This document shows, one piece after another, positions 1 through 10,040 of a stretch of 64,000 nt of DNA. The DNA is from V1-33 sp039795165 (lineage in GTDB: Bacteria; Verrucomicrobiota; Verrucomicrobiia; Verrucomicrobiales; V1-33), in assembly GCA_039795165.1 (NCBI GenBank), contig JBDKER010000013.1:50838-114837 (forward strand). The letters are read 5' to 3'. Position 1 is the first letter of the stretch, and each line of letters starts with the position of its first letter. The notes beneath the pieces are model-generated. The model had not been told where the DNA came from. It did not search any database and was given only the letters and a program-made list of their open reading frames with translations. The position numbers and the translations under genes are program-made.

Positions 1-2
1 CG

Positions 3-3000
3 ACCCGCGACATGGATATTGGGCTCGGGGATCGCGAGCATTTCAACGCACGTTTCATGCGCCTGCTCGACCGTCATGATGTTGAATTGGAGCGCGAAGC
101 CGTGCCGGAGGGCCTCAGCCCGGGGAATCCGGACAAGGTTGTGGTGAGCGGGCCCCGCTGGTACTTCAAGGAACTCACGGGATCGCTGAGTCGCCGTTTC
201 TTCTATGACTCCCTCGCGGGCCGCCTTGTGCTGCTCGGCCGGCTCAATGACCTTGACGGCGGAGATCCCAAGCTGGTTCAGACGCCGCTTGGGATAGCCA
301 CCCTCGAACCCAACCGCCTGAGCCACGAGGATGAGAAACACCTCAAGGAACTTGATGAAAGCCCAGATCCCAACACAGAATGGAAGCACGCGATTGGCGA
401 ATTGTTCGAGCTTTCCAACCGCAACGCGGCCACCACGTACAGGGATGAAGATGGTAAGGAACAGAAGGTGCCCTCAAGTGCCGCGGGGACAGAGGTTCCC
501 CTTGGCCTCGAGTGGGCGGATCCGCTGAACGGGAAGTTCCGTCCCCTGCGGAGCCTCGGTACCGGGACGGTACTGGTTCCGAATCCGGAATCCCTAACTG
601 AATACGCAGGAGAAGAGCGCTACGTGACACTGGTGGAGAACAATGACACGAAGGTAGGCGGAGCGGTGACGCTGCATGTGATCCGTCTCGGCGACGAGCG
701 TTACCGCGGGGCCATCGCAGTGATCATGCCGCAGGACGCCTTCGATGAAAAGGTCGAACTGAAGCACAGTGGCGACTTTGGGGGTGCGACCGAGGAACTT
801 TACTACCAATGGTGGGTGCACGATGTGGCCTCGCTCGACGGGCTGGCGACACCCGACCAGTCTTCGGTCGGCTGGACGATTTTCAAGCAGGGCAAGGGAC
901 TCAGCTCGATCCGTTTCGAGGGCTATCCGAACATGATCCTTGCCGACAAGCTATTCTATGTCCGTTACGGCCACGCGGGGGAACTCGAGGCCAAGGATTC
1001 CGTGGAACACGTGGAAGACGGCGGTGTGCTCGACACCGCATGGCGCCTTGTCCAACCTGACACCACGTCGCCTGACTGGAATCCGGGCGCGGTGGGCAGG
1101 GCTGTTCCCTATCAATGGGCCGGTGCGTCCAATTCTCCGCAGCTGCAGGCGTCGGGATCCCGCCGTTTCCTGCCCCAGCTTCTCATGGGCTGGGTCAAAC
1201 GCGTGCTCGACGCTGTCAATCCCTACGAGGCCCGTTTTTCAGCCGACTTCACCGGCGACGCACCGGCCACTGGCTCCAGCATGCTGGGCCAGGCCGGCCG
1301 TCCCTACAACGGTCCCGTGGCCCTCAATAGCTCGAAAGACGCGATCGAGAACGTCGGACTCATCGAGCTCTATGAGACCGTGCTCCAGCGTGCCAGGGAC
1401 CTCAGTGGGAACACCAATGATCCCGGCGTCAATCAGGCCCTGCTGCTCGCCTCCACCCGCCTGGCCATGCTTTACGAACTGCTTGCCGGCGAGGCCTACA
1501 CCGATGCCTTGAACCCATCGATCTCCCTGACCACGGCCGACGCCGACAACACGGCCCTGAACTTTGCCCAGCTCTCTGCTGCCAACCCCTACGTCTTCGC
1601 CTTCACCAATCAGGTTCCAAACCTCCTTCAGGAGGAGCTGGCCCTCCTGCGTGGCACGGACTACCTCAAGTCCTATCCGTGCCAGAATCGCCTGTTCTGG
1701 AACTATTTCAAGGGCATCGGCGAGGCCGCCTACAACGCCAACTACGGCATCGGGGACGCCAACCGCGACGGCCTCATCGACGAGACCGACGCCGGGCTGA
1801 CGTTCCCCATGGGCCACGGTGATGCATGGGGGCATTTCCTCTCAGCCAGCAAGATGCACTACGGCCTGCTCCAGCGCAGCAACTACGACTGGCAGGCCCG
1901 CGCGGAACTCTACTCGCTGCTCGGCAACGTCATCCCCACCGACTACTTGGACGAGCAATCCTTCGCCCGGACCGCGGCAACAAGGGCCCGCTGCGGCCTC
2001 TCCATCGTCAAGGCCACCTATCGCGATGCCTATGTGGCCGACCCAGCCGCCCAATGGCAGGGCTACACTGATTCCGCCGACCCCGCACGGGCATGGGGGG
2101 TCTCGGAATGGGCCAACCGCGCCGGGCAGGGAGCTATCTTCGACTGGATGGTCGGTAACGCCATTCTCCCGGCCGGATCCACTGACCCCGAGACGGGAAA
2201 ACCGCTGGAAGGCCTCAACCTGATCAACCGCGAGACCGCCAAGACCGACCTGCAGGCCCTTGCCGGTAGCCTCCGGGAAATCCAGCAAGCGCTGGACGGC
2301 GTCAACCAGGGCCACACCCCCATCGGGGTCAATCCCGACACCGTCAGCTTCGGGCTGGACTCCTTCTATGACCTGACGTGGGAGCGCAAAACGCACTTCG
2401 AACAGACCTACGAGTCCGCCGTCGCCGCCGCCTCCAATGCCAAGGCCGCCCTCGACTTCGTCAGCGCCACCTCGCAGACCATGCGCCAGATCGGGGGCGA
2501 CGCCGGTGAGCTTAAACAGAAAGCCATCGAGCAGGACATCGACTACCGCAACCGCCTCATCGCCCTGCTCGGCACCCCCTACGCTGGCGCCATCGGCAAC
2601 GGCAAGGTCTTCGCGGAAGGCTACACTGGTCCCGACCTCGTCACCTACACGTATCTCGACGCCACCACTGTCGAGCAGTTGCTGCCCGAGGCTCATAAAA
2701 CAGACGATGGCCTACCCGAAGCGTTCCGGGACGCGCGGATCTCGATCTACCGATCACTCGCCACGACCGGCAGTAAGCTCGAGTTCCTGCCCACGGGTAT
2801 GAGTAATCTGAACGACAGCGAGCTAATAGGCCTCTTCGAAGATTTTTATCTCACTGAAGAACCGCAGGGTGGATATTCCAGAATCATTGTCAATGGCTTC
2901 AGTGAAGGCGAGGCGGCCCCAGGTAATACGCTCTCCGTGGAAATCCCGATCTCCAAAACCTCGCAGTATGCTTTCAAGGCTCCCGAGGAATGGGGACAGC

Positions 3001-4781
3001 GTGCCGCCACCGGGGAGATCCAGAACGCGCTCGGCGACATGCTTCGCGCCGAAGTCGCCCTCGAAACGGCCATCGACGACTACCAGGTTTATATCAACAA
3101 GCTTGCCAATCTGGCCGTATACGCCCGCCAGCGCCTCATATCGCTCAATGGCGCGCAGATCAGTCGGCAGAGTTATTTGGGGATGATCTCGGGTTTGAAC
3201 ACGGCCATTCAAACCATAGATTTTTTTATACAATCGACTGAGAGAGTCTACGAAACCGTGAACGCGGCGAAAGAGACACAACTTACGTTTGTGCCTACAG
3301 ATGTCAACATGGTGGGCGGTGATATTCCGACAGCAAGTATTAGGGGGACGATTGCCACAGCAGGAATCTTAACTAGCAAGACCTCGAAGCATGCAAAAGA
3401 CGCCGAGGAAAGGGTGCAAATTGTTCTCGAAGGGATTAAGACTCAACTGGAACTTCTTGAAGAAAACGACGCAGAAGTCTACAGCGAGTTCAACGAGCTG
3501 CTCGAGCTGCTGAAGGAGCTTTCCAACGAGCTGCAGGAGGACCCCTCCAAGCGGCTCAACATGGCGGCCGCCGTTCAGGACCTCAACATGGCGGGTGCCA
3601 AGTTCCGGTCGCTGGAGGCTGAGGCCAACCGACTGCTGGCCGAGCGCGCGGCGATGAACAAGATGATCGCCGGTCGCGCCCAGGGCAACCGCTACGGCGA
3701 CATGATCGCCCGCATCAGCCGCGACGACGCGGCCCGCAAATACGAGAGCGCCATGGACACCGCGGTGCGCTTCGCCTGGCTCGCGGCCAAGGCCTACGAC
3801 TATGAGACGAGCCTCTCCCCCGGCCATCCGGCCAACGCCGTGACCGTGCTTGAGGACCTCATGAAAGTGCGCCAGCTCGGCCAGTGGGACGGAGACACGC
3901 CCAAGATCGGCAACGGCGGCCTCGCCGAGATCCTCGCCAAGCTGAAAGCCAATTATGATGCCTTGAAAGGCAGCATCGGGCTCAACAATCCGCAGGGGGA
4001 GTCCTCCACCCTCTCGCTGCGCACCGAGGGCAAGCGCATCCTGGCCGACGGCAGCAGCTCCTCGAACCAGAATTGGCAGAGCTACCTTGCCAGCACCCAG
4101 GTGGCCGACCTCAACCAGGACCCCGACTTCACCCGCCACTGCCGCCCCTTCGCTTCCCCGGATGGCCCGGCCCAGCCCGGTTTCAAGATCGAGTTTTCCA
4201 CCGAGATCAACTCCGGGCGCAATTTCTTCGGCAACGCCCTGAGCGCGGCGGACCACGCCTACAGCAGCGCCAACTTCGCCACCAAGCTCCGCTCCGTCGG
4301 GGTCGGCTTCTCCGGCTACGATGTGGCGGCCGATGGCAAGCAGAAGCTCGCCGCCACCCCGCGGGTCTATCTCGTGCCTGCGGGTCTGGACATCATGCGC
4401 TACTCCGACGGGCTGGCGCCCAAAACCCGCGGTTGGAACGTGGTCAGGCAGCGCATCCCCGTGCCCTTCCCGATCAACACCACCCACCTGCGGGATTACG
4501 CCTTCAACCCTGCGGTAGAGAGTCTCAACGGGAGCTTTGCGGAACTGGTCCGACAGGGCGACTTCAGAGCCTATCCGACCGCAGGCGGCGCGCTCTCCGG
4601 CAGCGACCCTGCCTACACCGACACCCAGCTCTTCAGCCGTTCGGTCTGGAACACGAAGTGGATTCTCTTTATCCCCGCTGCCTCGCTGGGCAGTGACACG
4701 AAGGCCGCGATGCTTCGTTTCATCGATACGGTGGATGATGTCCAGCTCCAGCTCACCACCTTCTCCTCCTCCGGGATGTGA
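3..4781 (+). CDS. Giant surface/secreted protein, 5'-truncated, function unknown
   Basis: The reading frame is open from the first complete codon at position 3. The ATG at 12 has no ribosome binding site and the preceding codons continue the frame, so the true start probably lies upstream and about 1590 C-terminal residues are visible. The visible part has no membrane segment. It has a calcium-loop-like stretch DANRDGLIDETD at about residue 580, long helical regions around 790-860, and a Glu/Leu-rich coiled-coil-like stretch around 1130-1220. A beta-rich C-terminal 200 residues ends in FSSSGM. The helical middle followed by a beta C-terminus reminds me weakly of the C-terminal part of Tc-toxin A subunits, but this is an impression and not a domain call. 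The stop lies 2 bases before the likely start of the PpiC-like lipoprotein, so the three genes to 9032 look like one operon. Function unknown. Confidence 0.75.
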   Translation, partial: TRDMDIGLGDREHFNARFMRLLDRHDVELEREAVPEGLSPGNPDKVVVSGPRWYFKELTGSLSRRFFYDSLAGRLVLLGRLNDLDGGDPKLVQTPLGIATLEPNRLSHEDEKHLKELDESPDPNTEWKHAIGELFELSNRNAATTYRDEDGKEQKVPSSAAGTEVPLGLEWADPLNGKFRPLRSLGTGTVLVPNPESLTEYAGEERYVTLVENNDTKVGGAVTLHVIRLGDERYRGAIAVIMPQDAFDEKVELKHSGDFGGATEELYYQWWVHDVASLDGLATPDQSSVGWTIFKQGKGLSSIRFEGYPNMILADKLFYVRYGHAGELEAKDSVEHVEDGGVLDTAWRLVQPDTTSPDWNPGAVGRAVPYQWAGASNSPQLQASGSRRFLPQLLMGWVKRVLDAVNPYEARFSADFTGDAPATGSSMLGQAGRPYNGPVALNSSKDAIENVGLIELYETVLQRARDLSGNTNDPGVNQALLLASTRLAMLYELLAGEAYTDALNPSISLTTADADNTALNFAQLSAANPYVFAFTNQVPNLLQEELALLRGTDYLKSYPCQNRLFWNYFKGIGEAAYNANYGIGDANRDGLIDETDAGLTFPMGHGDAWGHFLSASKMHYGLLQRSNYDWQARAELYSLLGNVIPTDYLDEQSFARTAATRARCGLSIVKATYRDAYVADPAAQWQGYTDSADPARAWGVSEWANRAGQGAIFDWMVGNAILPAGSTDPETGKPLEGLNLINRETAKTDLQALAGSLREIQQALDGVNQGHTPIGVNPDTVSFGLDSFYDLTWERKTHFEQTYESAVAAASNAKAALDFVSATSQTMRQIGGDAGELKQKAIEQDIDYRNRLIALLGTPYAGAIGNGKVFAEGYTGPDLVTYTYLDATTVEQLLPEAHKTDDGLPEAFRDARISIYRSLATTGSKLEFLPTGMSNLNDSELIGLFEDFYLTEEPQGGYSRIIVNGFSEGEAAPGNTLSVEIPISKTSQYAFKAPEEWGQRAATGEIQNALGDMLRAEVALETAIDDYQVYINKLANLAVYARQRLISLNGAQISRQSYLGMISGLNTAIQTIDFFIQSTERVYETVNAAKETQLTFVPTDVNMVGGDIPTASIRGTIATAGILTSKTSKHAKDAEERVQIVLEGIKTQLELLEENDAEVYSEFNELLELLKELSNELQEDPSKRLNMAAAVQDLNMAGAKFRSLEAEANRLLAERAAMNKMIAGRAQGNRYGDMIARISRDDAARKYESAMDTAVRFAWLAAKAYDYETSLSPGHPANAVTVLEDLMKVRQLGQWDGDTPKIGNGGLAEILAKLKANYDALKGSIGLNNPQGESSTLSLRTEGKRILADGSSSSNQNWQSYLASTQVADLNQDPDFTRHCRPFASPDGPAQPGFKIEFSTEINSGRNFFGNALSAADHAYSSANFATKLRSVGVGFSGYDVAADGKQKLAATPRVYLVPAGLDIMRYSDGLAPKTRGWNVVRQRIPVPFPINTTHLRDYAFNPAVESLNGSFAELVRQGDFRAYPTAGGALSGSDPAYTDTQLFSRSVWNTKWILFIPAASLGSDTKAAMLRFIDTVDDVQLQLTTFSSSGM

Positions 4782-4783
4782 TC

Positions 4784-5830
4784 ATGTCTGCTGCTGCCTC
4801 CCATCGCCCCCTTGGGGTCCGTCGGCACCGCCTCCTGAGGGGTGGCGTGCTCGCCGTTCTGCTGCTGGCGGGCTGCGGGAAGAAGGAATCCCAGCCTGAA
4901 GCCGGCGTGCTGGCCAAGGGCGATGGTTGGTCCGTCCGCGCCGATGACTTCCGCCACTGGTGGAGCACCCGCCCCGGCCCGGCCGACAGCCCGCGGGCGC
5001 GCACGGAGGCGCTCGACCGCCTGGTGGAACGGGCCAGCATGGCTGCCGCGGCCCGCAAGGCAGGGTTGGAGCGTGACCCCGAGACGATTGCGCAGATCGA
5101 GTCTATCCTCATTGCGCGGCTGCAGGAGACGCAGCTCGCGTCACAGATCGACGCCGTTAAAGTCACAGATGAAGCGGTCCGCGCCCGCTATGATGCGCAG
5201 CGCGAGAGCGCTTTTACCCAGCCCGCGACCGTGCGCGTGGCGCTGCTTTGGTTCAATACCCGCGGCCAGCAGTCGCTGGTCGATCGCTACCGGCCGCGCC
5301 TCGAGCAAATCCGCGCTGAGGTCATTGCTGGCGGGGACCAGTTTCCTGCCGCCGCCGGATTCGGCCCGCTTGCGGTCGGCAATACGGAACACCGTGCTTC
5401 GCGGCTCAACGGAGGTGATCTTGGCTGGCTGGATGTGAGTCCCGGGAACGACCCGTGGCGCAAGACCGTCCTTGATCTCGCGTCCACTTTGAAGAATCCC
5501 GGCGACCTGAGCGAAATCACCGCGGGCAGTGATGGCCTATTTCTCGTTCGTCTCGTCGAGCGCCGCGCGGCTGCGGTGAAGCCGTTTGAATCGGTCAGCG
5601 CCGAGATCCGCCGCAGTCTCGTGGAACAGCAGCGGGAAAAACTGCGCGGGGAATTCAGCGGGCGCATCCTAGCGGAGTCCCGTCCGCAGCGATTCGCCGA
5701 AGCCATGGCCGCGGTCAGCGGCCTTCCAGCCCGGCCCGGCGCGGCTCCGGCTTCTTCATCACCGCAGCTTCCTCCCGGGACTGCACTGGGAACAGAAGTG
5801 CGCCCCCTTATCAAACCGAATACCCCATGA
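4784..5830 (+). CDS. PpiC/SurA-like peptidyl-prolyl isomerase lipoprotein
   Basis: The protein has about 348 residues. Its N-terminus is basic, followed by a hydrophobic stretch and the lipobox LAGC with Cys31, so it should be lipid-anchored and face the periplasm. A short helical domain follows (residues about 60-130, ending KVTDEAVRARYD), as in SurA/PrsA chaperones. A parvulin-like region runs to about 270 and contains LNGGDLGWL and DLSEI, the usual signature strands of rotamase family C. The C-terminal helix and a Pro/Ala-rich tail follow. Start choice: ATG at 4784 lies 2 bases after the previous stop; an in-frame GTG at 4778 would overlap that stop. The position between two very large exported proteins suggests a dedicated folding or outer-membrane assembly factor for them. 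That role is inference from context, while the isomerase family is supported by the motifs. Confidence 0.8.
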   Translation: MSAAASHRPLGVRRHRLLRGGVLAVLLLAGCGKKESQPEAGVLAKGDGWSVRADDFRHWWSTRPGPADSPRARTEALDRLVERASMAAAARKAGLERDPETIAQIESILIARLQETQLASQIDAVKVTDEAVRARYDAQRESAFTQPATVRVALLWFNTRGQQSLVDRYRPRLEQIRAEVIAGGDQFPAAAGFGPLAVGNTEHRASRLNGGDLGWLDVSPGNDPWRKTVLDLASTLKNPGDLSEITAGSDGLFLVRLVERRAAAVKPFESVSAEIRRSLVEQQREKLRGEFSGRILAESRPQRFAEAMAAVSGLPARPGAAPASSSPQLPPGTALGTEVRPLIKPNTP

Positions 5831-5834
5831 TCCC

Positions 5835-8800
5835 ATGAATCCGGAACACACGCCGCAACCATCATGGCCCGCGCTGCTGGCATCGCTGACACTCGGGTGG
5901 CTCGGAGCCGGTAGTGCCAGCGCGGCAGGATTCAGCGAACCGCCGCTCATGATGCACGGGAAGATCCTCAAGCTGGGGCAGGGCGGTGGCTATCAGATGT
6001 TCAGCGGAACCCTGCACGTCCGACTCGTCAGCCGGCAGGATCCCACCCACGTGGTCGACCTCGATATCCCAATCCGCAAGGCAGGGGCCGGTGGCGAGTA
6101 TTCCTACCGCACCGAGATTGATCAGCACACTGATCCTCCATCCGATCAGTTGTCGACTACGCTCAGGGTCGGGGGTGGTCTGCACAGCTATGCACTGCAG
6201 TCGGCAACCGTCGATGGCCATCCAGCCAGCTTGTTAGATCCCGGGCAGTCGGGCGACATCACGACGGGCTTTTCGGAACGCGGCACCGAGATCCGCCTGG
6301 ATTTCCGCACCGATCTTCCGATGCCGGATACGGACGGAGATGCCCTGCCCGACTGGTGGGAGGAATTGCATGGACTGGACCCGCTCAATGCCGGCGATGC
6401 GCTCAAGGATGCGGATAGTGATGGGTGGAGCAACCGCCGCGAATTCGAGATCAGCACGAATCCGCTTGTCGCGAACAACGCCCCGCTGCTTCAGGATTCC
6501 CGGCTTGTGGTGACATGCGGCGGCAGCGCGGGCATCTTTCTGCCGATTGTGGACGCGGATACCCCTGCCGACAAACTCAGGCTCACGCTGCTGAACGGTG
6601 GTGCAGGGCTCGCATGGAGGCGCTCGGGGATTCCTCTGACGGACGGCAGCGTCTTCAGTTACGCCGACATTATTGCGGGCCGTATCAGCGCGGAGATCTC
6701 CCTGGCGTTCCTCAAGGATACGGTGCGGCTCCGGGTCGAAGACCTCGTTTCGGCGGGCGTGGAGGCCCAGGAGCTTGGGGTAACGGTTGAAGGATTCAAT
6801 CCGGGACACCGGCAACTGGCGAATCCTGCCATGTGGCTCGATGCGGCCACCCTGGAGGCTGGTGCGCCCATCATGGAGTGGGCCGATGCGTCGATCGAAC
6901 ACAGGGATGGCTATCAGCCGTACACGGAATTCCGGCCTGCCGCGGGAACCGATGGGCGACTCCGCTTCAACGGCGGACAGTTTCTTTACGTCGACGACCG
7001 CGGAGAAAGGCTGGAGCAGTTCACTGCCTTCATGGCCTTCGACGCGGGTATGGAAACGCCAGGTGACCAGACGGTTCTGAGCAGTTCCGATCTCAACCTC
7101 GGTGTGGGTGGCTCGCAGTCGGGCATTCATGGGCGGTCACTCCGTCTCATTCAGCCGGGACGAACCATCTTCGGTCCGGTCGTGAACCCCGGGGAGCCTC
7201 TGCAGATGACGGTCGCCAGCGAAGTCGATGGAACCATGCTCCGCACTGGGGGCGGTGCCGCGTTCTTCTCGAGGACATCTGCGGCCGCTCCGGATTCAAG
7301 CTTCACGACGATCGGTGCCCGCCAGGCGCTCAGTTCGGTCACCGCAGAGGATTTCTTCCATGGCTCCCTGCGCGAGGTTCTTGTTTTCGGAGGTTCCATT
7401 CTACCGGAAACCGGCCGCCTCATCGAGGCCTATCAGCTTTCCCGCTGGCAGCGCATGCGCGTCTGGAACTACCGCAGCGCCACCCGTCCAGTGGTCCTTT
7501 CTGCTGCGGATGGCGTCAGGAATGCCATCAGCGGCGGCGAAAGCAACGACGACCTCACCGGAGGTGATCTGGCGGATCTGCTTCATGGCGGCCGGGGGAG
7601 CAACCGCTTGACGGGCCGGGCCGGGGCCGACCGATTCCGCTTCACAAAGACTGGCGGGCAGGATGTCATCACCGATTTTTCTGCCGCATCCGGGGATGTC
7701 ATCGACCTTTCCGAGATTTTCGCCGGAAAGACCGGGCTACCGTCGAATTTTGTGAAGTTCTCGACGTTCGTGACCCGGGGCTCCGACAACATTCCGCGAG
7801 TCGATACGCGGCTCGATCTGATTTACGAAGGTGTAGGCACGGCTGCTGCCCAGACCATCACGCTGCAGGGCGTGGGCCTTGGCAGCAGTGATCTGGCGCG
7901 ACTCCTCGGCGAAGGAAACCTTCAGTTGGGCGGACCAAGGTTCGACAGCAGCATGACGCTGGCAGTCTCGGCGGCGGATCCCTTCGTCCCCGGCCGCACC
8001 CGGAAGCTGAATGTGCTGCGGAGCGGAAATGTGAATGCTGCGGTGGAAGTTCCGCTGAGCTTTTCCGGTACGGCGCGCATGGACCTTGATTACCAGGTCA
8101 CGGGAGCCACGGGCACCGGCTCGGTGCGCCGGGTCACATTCGCCCGCGGATCGGCGACAGCGTCTGTCGATATCGTGCCGATGACCGCGCGCGCTGGGGA
8201 AGACATGACGGTCGCAGTAACAGTACTCCCGGTACCGCAGGTGAATGACGGGGGGGCCCAGATCGAATTCGGCATTCCAGCAGCGAGTACGTTCACCATT
8301 CAGACCACCAGCCACATTCATACCCCGCTCGGCAGAAATGGAGCAGTGAAGGTATCCCGACGCGGTGGCACGGATCAGCCGATCGATCTCTCTCTGGCTT
8401 TCGCAGGAACTCTGATCGGCGGCGTCAACTACCAGCCGATCGCGCCGGTTCTCCACTTCGCTCCGGGTGAGGACAGCCGTTCGTTTGCCGTCGTTCCCAT
8501 GGGGAATGCCCCAGCGGGTGATGAGTTGCCAGCAGCGACTATCGGGATTTCGCCTTCGCCACTCCGTTACGCCACCGCAGAACCTGCCGAAACCAGTGTG
8601 TTCTGGCTGACGCGCGGAACCATGGACACACTCATGAGTTATGCTGACTGGCAGCAGGCATACTTCCCCGGCGCTCCCGGCACGGAAACCGACCTCCTTG
8701 ATGGCGACCACGACGGAAAGTCCAGCTTGTTCGAATACCTCATGGGCAGCGACCCTCTGAGACCGGATGGTCTGCCTTTCGATTTCATGATGCTGGCGGG

Positions 8801-9032
8801 CCCTGCTGGCCATGAACTCCGCTGGAAGTCGGCCCGGGTTCTCACCGACATGAGAATCCAGCTCGAGGAATCCGGCGACTTCACGAACTGGTCCCGGACC
8901 ACCCGCATCAATGGCGAGACGCAGCGATGGACAACCGATGGCAGAATCCAGCACAGCGTTCAACTGAAGCCGTCCCCGACGCCCGGAAACCGCTACTTCC
9001 GCCTCCGTCCCATCCCGATTCCCGGAAACTGA
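5835..9032 (+). CDS. Large secreted multidomain calcium-binding protein (TSP3, LamG-like, RTX-like, Calx-beta-like)
   Basis: A protein of 1065 residues beginning 4 bases after the lipoprotein gene. A signal peptide of about 30 residues ends in AGSASA. In order I see: a beta domain (30-160); thrombospondin-type-3-like calcium loops (DTDGDALPDWWEE, about 165-212); a concanavalin/LamG-like region starting NPAMWLDAATLE (about 331-540); an RTX-like stretch with GGxSNDDLTGGD and LLHGGRGSNRLTG (about 566-605), followed by DRFRFTKTGGQDVITDF, typical of type I secretion C-terminal regions; Calx-beta-like beta repeats (about 700-900); and a second calcium loop DGDHDGKSSLFEY near 950. The C-terminal strand is NRYFRLRPIP. 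The RTX-like part lies in the middle and not at the C-terminus, so it may only bind calcium. Probably an adhesin or matrix protein; no enzymatic motif seen. Confidence 0.85.
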   Translation: MNPEHTPQPSWPALLASLTLGWLGAGSASAAGFSEPPLMMHGKILKLGQGGGYQMFSGTLHVRLVSRQDPTHVVDLDIPIRKAGAGGEYSYRTEIDQHTDPPSDQLSTTLRVGGGLHSYALQSATVDGHPASLLDPGQSGDITTGFSERGTEIRLDFRTDLPMPDTDGDALPDWWEELHGLDPLNAGDALKDADSDGWSNRREFEISTNPLVANNAPLLQDSRLVVTCGGSAGIFLPIVDADTPADKLRLTLLNGGAGLAWRRSGIPLTDGSVFSYADIIAGRISAEISLAFLKDTVRLRVEDLVSAGVEAQELGVTVEGFNPGHRQLANPAMWLDAATLEAGAPIMEWADASIEHRDGYQPYTEFRPAAGTDGRLRFNGGQFLYVDDRGERLEQFTAFMAFDAGMETPGDQTVLSSSDLNLGVGGSQSGIHGRSLRLIQPGRTIFGPVVNPGEPLQMTVASEVDGTMLRTGGGAAFFSRTSAAAPDSSFTTIGARQALSSVTAEDFFHGSLREVLVFGGSILPETGRLIEAYQLSRWQRMRVWNYRSATRPVVLSAADGVRNAISGGESNDDLTGGDLADLLHGGRGSNRLTGRAGADRFRFTKTGGQDVITDFSAASGDVIDLSEIFAGKTGLPSNFVKFSTFVTRGSDNIPRVDTRLDLIYEGVGTAAAQTITLQGVGLGSSDLARLLGEGNLQLGGPRFDSSMTLAVSAADPFVPGRTRKLNVLRSGNVNAAVEVPLSFSGTARMDLDYQVTGATGTGSVRRVTFARGSATASVDIVPMTARAGEDMTVAVTVLPVPQVNDGGAQIEFGIPAASTFTIQTTSHIHTPLGRNGAVKVSRRGGTDQPIDLSLAFAGTLIGGVNYQPIAPVLHFAPGEDSRSFAVVPMGNAPAGDELPAATIGISPSPLRYATAEPAETSVFWLTRGTMDTLMSYADWQQAYFPGAPGTETDLLDGDHDGKSSLFEYLMGSDPLRPDGLPFDFMMLAGPAGHELRWKSARVLTDMRIQLEESGDFTNWSRTTRINGETQRWTTDGRIQHSVQLKPSPTPGNRYFRLRPIPIPGN

Positions 9033-9951
9033 GAGCGCTCGTTACAGCCAGCTCCACGACTCAGCGTGCTTGGCCGCAGGCCGGCCTGGAAAGCAGCCAG
9101 TGGGTCAAGGCCAACCCCGGGGAGCGTCATGACTTGGCTGCCACGTTGATGGACAGTCTCTCTCTTCATCAATGGTCGCCGCGCAGGAATGGACGATCAC
9201 GATGGGTCGCGTCTCACTGCAAAAGACCACCACCCGAGGCCGTCTTGAGAGTATACCACGTCGAGGCGCGCGCGTTCCGCTGCGTCGACCGGGTGATGGT
9301 TAGTCGACCGCTGCCTCGCGCGCAGCAAGCATCAGCAGGTGCACTGTGCGCTCCCTCGACCCCATCGCCAAATGCGCCGCGTGATCAAACCGCATGTCAA
9401 ACTGGACAACTACCCTGACATCTATCGGAAGGGAAGGCAGGGTTATCCGCGGGAACGCTGGCGCGTGCGGATCCGGACATTTGCCCGGTGCGAGCGCAGT
9501 GCCTGTCGGCGGCTGCTGGAGTCTGACCGCTGAAATACTGACAGGATTCCGTGCTTCTGATGCAAAGTGAAACAATGGCGTCGCATGCTCAGTGACTGGG
9601 CATGGGTTGGATCACTGGAGATAAGGGTCAGGTCTCCAGGTGGAAAGCCCTGGCGGCGAGCGGCGCGGCTCGTGATCGCATCTTTTATCCCCACACGTCT
9701 GGTCATTGGCGCTGATCATGAGGCCTGCGACCGCATCAAGGCAAACCAGGGGATTTGGGATTTGTTGGGGATGGTGACGAGATTCACCCTCGGTCGTTCA
9801 GAACCCGAAGGGATTTGCCTGACCTGGGATAATAGCGTCCGCATTTCTGCTGATGAAACGGACATCCATCAGTCACTGTGCGTGGTGCTTCCTGCCTGGG
9901 AGTTCGACGGTGGTGGCGGCGTTACGCAGGCAGCCGCAAGGAAACAACAAC
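9033..9951. other. Gene-poor interval, no supported feature
   Basis: About 0.9 kb between the secreted protein and the kinase terminator. Short open frames exist on both strands, the longest on the plus strand at about 9567-10007. None has a ribosome binding site, recognisable motif or normal composition. I found no tRNA-like cloverleaf. It may hold decayed coding sequence or an unrecognised RNA. Confidence 0.5.
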
Positions 9952-9985
9952 GGAGGCGGACATTGCCGTCCGCCCTCCTTTCTTT
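9952..9985 (-). terminator. Probable bidirectional terminator after the kinase gene
   Basis: The stem GGAGGCGGAC (9952-9961) pairs with GTCCGCCCTCC (9968-9978) with one bulged C and a 6-base loop. On the plus strand TTTCTTT follows. On the minus strand the 3' side reads GTTGTTGTTTCC. It lies about 55 bases beyond the kinase stop at 10041. Confidence 0.6.
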
Positions 9986-10040
9986 GCCGTCGATGCTCTT
10001 CCGTTGAATTGGTGCGCGTGTCGCGGGAGCCCGGACTGGA

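Noticed and set aside
3..4781. Tc-toxin A subunit assignment for the giant protein
   Set aside because: Only a general impression of helical middle and beta end; no specific motif could be aligned and no TcB/TcC genes are present.
9339..10007. Small plus-strand proteins in the gene-poor interval
   Set aside because: No ribosome binding site, motif or family resemblance. The longer frame runs over the kinase terminator.
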